Assembly: GCA_964413425.1 (NCBI GenBank)
Contig: CAYPST010000008.1
Location: forward strand, 10,629-74,628
Direction of reading: 5' to 3'
Origin: DATFLS01 sp964413425
GTDB taxonomy: Bacteria > Fidelibacterota > JAANXI01
Length of the DNA: 64,000 nucleotides
Shown one piece after another: positions 60,793 through 64,000 of this stretch (positions within the stretch are counted from its first letter, which is position 1; each line of letters starts with the position of its first letter). A program made the translations under genes and the position numbers. The notes under the pieces are model-generated. The model searched no databases, was not told the DNA's origin, and worked only from the letters and a program-made list of their open reading frames with translations.

Positions 60793-61929
60793 TCAGACTG
60801 CAGACAACACTTCTTCGAACACTGCCAGGAAAGTCTCTGATTCCTTCCGGGAGATGGTGAGCGGCGGCAGCAGCCGGAGCGTATTTTTATTCGAAGAAGA
60901 GCCCGTGAAGATGTGGCGGTCATATAATAATTCCTTGCGTACATCGTCACAGGGAAAATCCAGTTCAATGCCTAGCATCAGCCCTTTTCCGCGCACAGCT
61001 CTGACCGGGCCGCCCAGAGTTTGTAAGGCATTTTTCAGGAATGCTCCCTCAGTTCGGGCATGCTCGATCAGAGCCTCTCGCTCCATGATTTCCAGCACGG
61101 CCAGTCCGGCTGCACATGCCAGATGGTTCCCGCCAAAGGTGGATCCCAGCATCCCATAGGAAGCGTGAAATCTCGGGTGTATCAGAACCCCCGCCATCGG
61201 AAATCCGTTCCCCATTCCCTTGGCGACAGTAATCAGATCGGGCCGGATGTCGGCATATTGATGCGCAAAGAACTTGCCGGTCCGCCCGTATCCCGACTGG
61301 ATCTCATCCAGAATGAAAAGGGCATCGTTCTCATCACAGAGATGACGAATTTCCCTCAGAAATGTTGCCTCAGGTTCCACGATTCCGCCAACGCCCTGGA
61401 CTCCCTCGATAATAACTGCGCACATAGAATTCTCTGCAAAAACTGTCCTTAGTGCATCCGGATCGTTCAGGGGCACAAACTGCACGATATCCGTTTCATT
61501 GACAGGTGCCCGGATACCGGGATTATCCGTCACGCTCACCGCTGCGGAGGTCCGGCCGTGGAAGGCACCTTCGAAACTGATGATCTTTCTGCGACTATTA
61601 TGAAACGATGCCAGCTTCAGTGCATTCTCATTGGCCTCCGCACCGGAATTGCACAAGAATAACCGGTAATCATCGTATCCGGAGAGCGCTCCCAGTTTCG
61701 CCGCCAGCTGTGATTGCAACGAGTTTTGAATGCTGTTGGAATAAAACCCAAGTTGCCCTGTCTGCTCCTGAAGTCGCTTCACAAAATGCGGGTGACTATG
61801 TCCGAGGGTAATCACCGCATGGCCGCCATACAAATCCAGGTAACGGGTGCCCTCTCTGTCCCAGAGATAACAACCGTCCCCACGGACCGGTTCGATATTG
61901 AACAGCGGGTACACATCGAACATGTCCAT
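60793..61929 (-). CDS. argD: acetylornithine aminotransferase
   Basis: The 378-residue PLP enzyme converts the acylated glutamate semialdehyde to the ornithine form. Class III aminotransferase marks are FLCNSGAEANENALKLA, SFEGAFHGRT, ILDEIQSGYGRTG and the PLP-Lys in TVAKGMGNGFPM, then GSTFGGNHLACAAG. It lies 15 bases after argC. It could also act on the lysine (alpha-aminoadipate) series, since such enzymes are often shared. Confidence 0.95.
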   Translation of the reverse strand: MDMFDVYPLFNIEPVRGDGCYLWDREGTRYLDLYGGHAVITLGHSHPHFVKRLQEQTGQLGFYSNSIQNSLQSQLAAKLGALSGYDDYRLFLCNSGAEANENALKLASFHNSRRKIISFEGAFHGRTSAAVSVTDNPGIRAPVNETDIVQFVPLNDPDALRTVFAENSMCAVIIEGVQGVGGIVEPEATFLREIRHLCDENDALFILDEIQSGYGRTGKFFAHQYADIRPDLITVAKGMGNGFPMAGVLIHPRFHASYGMLGSTFGGNHLACAAGLAVLEIMEREALIEHARTEGAFLKNALQTLGGPVRAVRGKGLMLGIELDFPCDDVRKELLYDRHIFTGSSSNKNTLRLLPPLTISRKESETFLAVFEEVLSAV

Positions 61930-61944
61930 AACAAATCCTTCGTG

Positions 61945-62916
61945 TTAAAATGCGGAAGGTTTCAGCTGCAAACCCGAAGTCTCATCTCTGTCGAACAGTA
62001 AGTTCATATTCTGCACAGCCTGTCCGGAGGCACCTTTGACCAAATTATCCAGGATGCTGATTATCAGAAGGTTATCACCATGCTTTTCCAGGAAGAGAAG
62101 GCATTTATTGGTGTTAATAACCTGTTTCAAATCCGGCTGATGACCTGTGATATGCACAAATGGATGGGTTGCGTAGTACTCTTGAAACAGCACGTTTGCC
62201 TCCTCCTCCGGGAGATCGCATTTGAGATGAATGGTGGAAAAAATTCCCCGGGCGAAATTCCCCCGGAACGGAAGAAAATTAATGGCGTGATTAAAATCCG
62301 GCTGGAGCTGGCGCAGACTCTGGTTGATTTCAGCAAGATGCTGGTGGGAAAACGCCTTATACACGGAGATATTATTGCTGCGCCAGCTGAAATGAGTAGT
62401 CGGGCGCGGAGCGTGTCCTGCTCCGGTGGATCCGGTGATCGCGCTGACCTGCACTTCACTGCGGATCAACGCCTTCTCCGCCAGGGGAAGTAATCCTAAT
62501 TGAATGCCGGCAGCAAAGCAACCCGGATTAGCAATGTTTTGAGCAGTACGTACCCTCTCTCGCTGCAGCTCAGGCAATCCGTAAACAAAACCTCTCTCCT
62601 CGGATGATCCCAGCCGGAAATCCTGGCTGAGATCGATAATCTTCACCGGGCCGGGAATCGAATGTTCTGCCAGGAACTCCCGGGAATGTCCATGCCCGAG
62701 ACATAAAAAGAGCACATCGACGTCTTCTTCAATGGTATCAGTGAAGATAAGGTCGACATCTCCCAGCAGATCCCGATGGATCTCATCAACCGGGGCACCG
62801 GCCTTGCTCCGGCTATGAATGAATGCGATATTTGCCTCCGGATGGTGATGCAGAATCCTGATGAGCTCACCGCCGGTATATCCGGCACCGCCCACGATTC
62901 CAACCTGTAGCGTCAT
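61945..62916 (-). CDS. argC: N-acetyl-gamma-glutamyl-phosphate reductase
   Basis: The 323-residue NADPH enzyme reduces the acylglutamyl phosphate made by ArgB. It begins with the Rossmann motif VGIVGGAGYTGGELIRIL. The catalytic Cys is in NIANPGCFAAGIQLGL, and FLPFRGNFARGIFST follows. It lies between the GNAT gene (33 bases) and argD. Confidence 0.96.
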   Translation of the reverse strand: MTLQVGIVGGAGYTGGELIRILHHHPEANIAFIHSRSKAGAPVDEIHRDLLGDVDLIFTDTIEEDVDVLFLCLGHGHSREFLAEHSIPGPVKIIDLSQDFRLGSSEERGFVYGLPELQRERVRTAQNIANPGCFAAGIQLGLLPLAEKALIRSEVQVSAITGSTGAGHAPRPTTHFSWRSNNISVYKAFSHQHLAEINQSLRQLQPDFNHAINFLPFRGNFARGIFSTIHLKCDLPEEEANVLFQEYYATHPFVHITGHQPDLKQVINTNKCLLFLEKHGDNLLIISILDNLVKGASGQAVQNMNLLFDRDETSGLQLKPSAF

Positions 62917-62949
62917 CAGTCTCCTTTACGACTTGGGTCTCGGTCGAAG

Positions 62950-63540
62950 CTACTCATCGTCAGAGGACTTTTCTTTCTCGTCCGGATCGTACAGCATGGC
63001 CGTACAGAGACAGCGCTTCCGGTTATTACTATTGAGAATATCATAATTGGGACAGCTTTCACAGCCATCCCAGAATTTCTGATCCGTGGTTAATTCGGAG
63101 TAGGTGACCGGGCGATACCCAAGGTCCGAGTTGATTTTCATCACCGCAGAACTAGTCGTGATACCGAAAACCTTTGCCTCGGGATATCGCTTCCTGGAAA
63201 GCTCGAACACCGTCTGCTTAATCCGTTTTGCAAGTCCCTGCTTGCGAAACTCCCGGACCACTATCAGTCCCGAATTCACCACATACCTCCCGTGACTCCA
63301 GGTTTCGATATAGCAGAAGCCCGCCAGTCTCCCGTCATTATGCAGGGCAATAACCGCATTATTCTGGCGCATTTTCTCCTCGATATACTCCGGCGGCCGG
63401 TCGGCAATCCCGATACCACGAATCTTGGCGGATTCGTGATAGAGTCCGCTGATCTGTTCTGCAAATTGCAGGTGTTCTTCTGACGCGACCTGTATATTAA
63501 AAACATCAGTTTCTGTTTTTTTCACTGTTGCTAATTCCAT
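62950..63540 (-). CDS. GNAT acetyltransferase, probable N-acetylglutamate synthase
   Basis: The 196-residue protein is a single GNAT domain: YHESAKIRGIGIADRP, a beta strand run with AVIALHNDGRLAGFCYIETW, the acetyl-CoA loop REFRKQGLAKRIKQ and VFGITTSSAVMKIN. It lacks the kinase-like domain of classical ArgA. As first gene of the arg operon it most likely makes N-acetylglutamate. An unusual C-terminal tail has four Cys (CESCPNYDIL and KRCLC), possibly a metal or redox site. The operon's promoter should lie just above 63540. Confidence 0.82.
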   Translation of the reverse strand: MELATVKKTETDVFNIQVASEEHLQFAEQISGLYHESAKIRGIGIADRPPEYIEEKMRQNNAVIALHNDGRLAGFCYIETWSHGRYVVNSGLIVVREFRKQGLAKRIKQTVFELSRKRYPEAKVFGITTSSAVMKINSDLGYRPVTYSELTTDQKFWDGCESCPNYDILNSNNRKRCLCTAMLYDPDEKEKSSDDE

Positions 63541-64000
63541 ATGGAAACCCTTATGGTATTTACTTCAGTTCGTTATGTTGTCTTGCCAGCTAAATTAGAC
63601 TCCCGGTGCCAAATACTCTTATCGGAAAAAATTTAAAGAGGTGAATACGGTAGATGTCAAAAGAAATTTCAGGCCCGGAGGGGCCGCCGTAGCGAGAGAA
63701 GGCGGGGAAAGCAAGGGGGTGCGACGGTAGGTTTTACTGCACTCCCCCTGTTCACAGCTGTCACGTACACCGAATATAATCCTGGCACTTCCATAAGGTT
63801 TTAAATCTATGGTATGAATAGGTACTTGTCAAAGGTTTTTATCCATTTTATCCATTTCGAATAGGAATATTCACAGCATTGCAATCGGGTCCATCCCGAC
63901 CGACAAACATCCCGATGTACACCATAATTTAACCATCCGCATTGTAATGGAGCCCCCCGGCTTAACAGCCGGGGTTCCTCCTTTGACTCCGCACACAGGC
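63541..64000. other. region upstream of the arg operon, no gene seen
   Basis: These 460 bases should contain the arg operon promoter but I cannot name its elements. GGCCCGGAGGGGCC near 63671 is a small GC-rich hairpin. At about 63838-63858 ATCCATTTT is repeated in tandem. A strong hairpin at 63955-63974 lies at the window edge. Confidence 0.55.
63955..63974. repeat. GC-rich hairpin followed by GAGG-type sequence, possible insertion-sequence end
   Basis: CCCCGGCT pairs perfectly with AGCCGGGG around TAAC, and TTCCTCCTTTGA follows. Such a hairpin is reminiscent of the right end of IS200/IS605-type elements and of their associated guide RNAs. It also resembles simple terminators, though no T-run follows. 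The rest would lie outside the window. Confidence 0.3.

Overview
This window is a gene-dense stretch of a bacterial chromosome, mostly read from the minus strand, with moderate GC content. A protein with a type IX secretion (T9SS) C-terminal sorting domain, many signal-peptide beta-barrel proteins, thrombospondin type 3 calcium-binding repeats and a DUF5683 protein point to the FCB superphylum. The co-occurrence of GlnD and GlnE, a large SRP RNA next to dnaX and a proteobacterial-type homodimeric AceE make a typical Bacteroidota less likely. Neomarinimicrobiota, Calditrichota or KSB1-like lineages are possible. This is inference, because no rRNA is present. I saw no tRNA, CRISPR array or transposase gene.

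Layout. 1-2.3 kb: cold-shock protein with terminator, then an intergenic stretch with three identical-spaced palindromes and a lipoprotein hydrolase. 2.4-7.9 kb: a likely four-gene minus-strand operon (secreted calcium-binding-repeat protein, beta-barrel, histidine kinase, NtrC-type regulator) preceded by a sigma-54-like promoter. 8.3-13.3 kb: purF, then ridA, a diacylglycerol-kinase-family gene, DUF5683 and an NSS transporter. 13.4-19 kb: glnE and glnD, converging with overlapping 3' ends. 19.5-24.5 kb: MMPL/RND exporter, LolA-like protein, outer-membrane protein and TetR regulator, with a palindromic operator. 24.7-30.8 kb: gcvPB, alaS and an outer-membrane protein. 30.9-38.8 kb: an information-processing and lipid cluster transcribed as SRP RNA, dnaX, ybaB, recR, pgsA, pgpA, cinA, thpR, recA, recX. 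38.9-44.5 kb: aceE-aceF-lpd pyruvate dehydrogenase operon. 45-49 kb: FAH-family protein, GltS-like symporter, FAD amine/amino-acid oxidase. 49.2-58.7 kb: tkt, tex, yigZ, a T9SS metalloprotease, der and a DUF512 radical SAM protein. 58.9-63.5 kb: an ornithine/arginine biosynthesis operon (GNAT acetyltransferase, argC, argD, argB, M20 deacetylase).

The most interesting observations are these. (1) A short non-coding dispersed element with terminal inverted repeats (MITE-like) is present in two bounded copies and three fragments; one copy supplies the stop codon of alaS. (2) A sigma-54-like promoter lies in front of an operon that encodes its own GAFTGA-type activator. (3) dnaX carries an A8 slippery site with an immediate stop in the -1 frame, predicting a gamma-type product. 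(4) glnD has no credible ATG/GTG/TTG start but has a well-placed Shine-Dalgarno before an ATT codon. (5) A TetR-controlled MMPL/LolA-like/outer-membrane export locus looks like an envelope lipid export system. (6) Three 16-bp palindromes sit at exactly 22-bp spacing. Domain names and functions come from reading the translations; no database search was run.
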